Source: Actinomycetes bacterium (GTDB taxonomy: Bacteria > Actinomycetota > Acidimicrobiia > Acidimicrobiales > Acidimicrobiaceae). From it: a DNA stretch of 6,648 nucleotides. Position 1 is the first letter of the stretch. The number at the start of each line of letters is the position of its first letter. The notes under the pieces are model-generated. The model was given only the letters and a program-made list of their open reading frames with translations. It had not been told where the DNA came from and searched no databases. The stretch lies in the NCBI GenBank assembly GCA_021844725.1, contig JAKBSX010000167.1:1-6648 (forward strand), read 5' to 3'. Of the stretch, positions 5,866-6,648 are shown piece after piece. Position numbers and translations under genes: made by a program.

Positions 5866-6594
5866 TTATCTCTTCTTGGTTCTCATTGAAGCTCCTTTCA
5901 TCTCGATTATGTGGGAATTATGAAGTAGTCGGTCCATGACTGCGTCACTTATGGTTGGATCGCCGAGAGTACTGTGCCAGGAGTCGACGGGAAGTTGTGA
6001 AGTGACGATGGTGGATTTTCTTTCAGAACGATCATCTAATACCTCAAGTAGGTCCGATGGTTCGTTTCCACTAAGTGATTTCAGTCCAAAATCATCAATC
6101 ACCAATATCTCCACCCTGGCCAGACCCTGAAGCAGTTTCAGATATCTCCCGTCACCTCTGGCGATTGAAAGATCAGCAAAAAGAGCCGGCGCTCGCTTAT
6201 AAAGTGCACTGTGACCGGATCGGATACCGGAGTGTGCCAATGCACAACCCAGATAACTTTTCCCAATTCCCGCTGGACCTGTTAGTAAAATATTCTGATG
6301 TGCATCAACCCAGTGAGATGATGTAAAGCTCATGATGATAGAGCGATCAAGTCCCCTCTGAGTGTGAAAGTCGATGTCTTCAATACTGGCAGAGTGTCTG
6401 AGTTTGGCAGATCTCAGCCGTGACGTCAGTCTCTTGGCTTCTCGTTCTGCCACTTCTTGGTCGACAAGCATTGAAAGACGTTCTTCGAAACTGAGTTCTA
6501 AATATTGTACGCTTTCGAGCTGTTCACGAAATGCTGTTGCCATTCCCTTCAGTACGAGTTCAGATAGGGCAGTCATTGTCTGGTTGTTCAGCAT
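5866..6594 (-). CDS. istB: IstB-type AAA+ ATPase of an IS21-family element
   Basis: Helper ATPase that binds DNA and activates the IstA transposase during IS21 transposition; it is related to DnaC/DnaA ATPases. At 242 residues it has the full family length. Residues 1-80 are the helical N-terminal domain, with SFEERLSMLVDQE (35-47) and REAKRLTSRLRSAKLR (51-66), the typical IstB signature. The AAA+ core follows: Walker A GPAGIGKS (106-113), Walker B ILVIDDFG (163-170), the sensor-like TIVTSQ (195-200) and DRLLHNS (221-227) with a likely arginine finger at Arg222. No internal stop or frameshift is seen. GGAG lies eight bases before the ATG (6606-6603 on the minus strand). The start overlaps the istA stop, so translation is coupled. 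Confidence 0.95.
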   Translation of the reverse strand: MLNNQTMTALSELVLKGMATAFREQLESVQYLELSFEERLSMLVDQEVAEREAKRLTSRLRSAKLRHSASIEDIDFHTQRGLDRSIIMSFTSSHWVDAHQNILLTGPAGIGKSYLGCALAHSGIRSGHSALYKRAPALFADLSIARGDGRYLKLLQGLARVEILVIDDFGLKSLSGNEPSDLLEVLDDRSERKSTIVTSQLPVDSWHSTLGDPTISDAVMDRLLHNSHIIEMKGASMRTKKR

Positions 6595-6648
6595 GATACG
6601 TTCTCCTGTCCTTCAGCTTTTCCAAGTAGTTCCTTGTAATAAAGGGTT
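6588..6648 (-). CDS. istA: IstA transposase, last 19 codons (5' part outside window)
   Basis: Reading into the window on the minus strand, an open frame ends LYYKELLGKAEGQENVSC with TGA at 6590-6588. The Tyr-x-x-Leu-Leu ending resembles the C-terminus of IstA, the DDE transposase of IS21 elements. Its TGA overlaps the istB start in the string ATGCTGA, the coupling expected for istA and istB. The call depends mainly on position and overlap, because so little protein is visible. Confidence 0.65.
   Translation of the reverse strand, partial: TLYYKELLGKAEGQENVSC

Larger units (their letters stand above)
5731..6648 (-). mobile_element. IS21-family insertion sequence, right portion (continues beyond window)
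   Basis: The element carries the two-gene IS21 arrangement, istA then istB, on the minus strand. istB is complete, the last codons of istA are at the right edge, and tandem terminal repeats lie 65 bp beyond the istB stop. istB is uninterrupted, so this part may be functional. The left end and most of istA are not visible. No target duplication can be checked. Confidence 0.8.

Overview
The window looks like a bacterial chromosome segment of roughly balanced base composition. The best guess is an actinomycete relative such as Acidimicrobiia. This rests on the look of the methylmalonyl-CoA mutase, the rhodanese/E1 protein, the nitroreductase and the toxin-antitoxin proteins, so it is an inference from protein style, not a proven placement.

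Left part (1-3263), ordinary metabolism. On the minus strand lie the N-terminal 383 residues of a split-type methylmalonyl-CoA mutase large subunit, cut by the window edge. Upstream of it, also on the minus strand, is a complete MoeB/ThiF-type sulfur-carrier activating enzyme with an N-terminal rhodanese domain. The two genes are separated by a very regular 12+5 bp hairpin at 1168-1207. Divergent from the MoeB-like gene, on the plus strand, is a small FMN nitroreductase-family protein.

Middle part (3264-5222), a toxin-antitoxin patch. After the nitroreductase comes about 900 bp without an intact gene. It is not empty: 3505-3848 holds a decayed mazEF-like module. This consists of a ribbon-helix-helix antitoxin remnant without a normal start codon, followed by the C-terminal half of a MazF/PemK-like toxin with a premature stop and a frameshift. 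Next is an apparently intact two-gene operon: an excisionase-type helix-turn-helix antitoxin (start best placed at 4171) and a PIN-domain ribonuclease toxin five bases downstream. A plausible promoter, a strong Shine-Dalgarno sequence and an inverted repeat lie upstream.

Right part (5223-6648), mobile DNA. An approximately 300 bp gene-free stretch leads into two different families of 22-23 bp tandem repeats. The first (four units, 5531-5620) looks like the orphan end of an IS21-like element extending left. The second (three units, 5731-5801) fits the right end of the IS21-family element that continues past the right edge. That element carries a complete istB on the minus strand and the last 19 codons of istA, coupled by an ATGCTGA overlap.

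Together the right half reads as a site of repeated insertion, with one dead TA module, one live-looking TA module and traces of two insertion sequences beside housekeeping genes. I see no clear candidate for a wholly new system. The most rewarding items are the mazEF remnant, the orphan repeat array, and the leader hairpin before the mutase gene.
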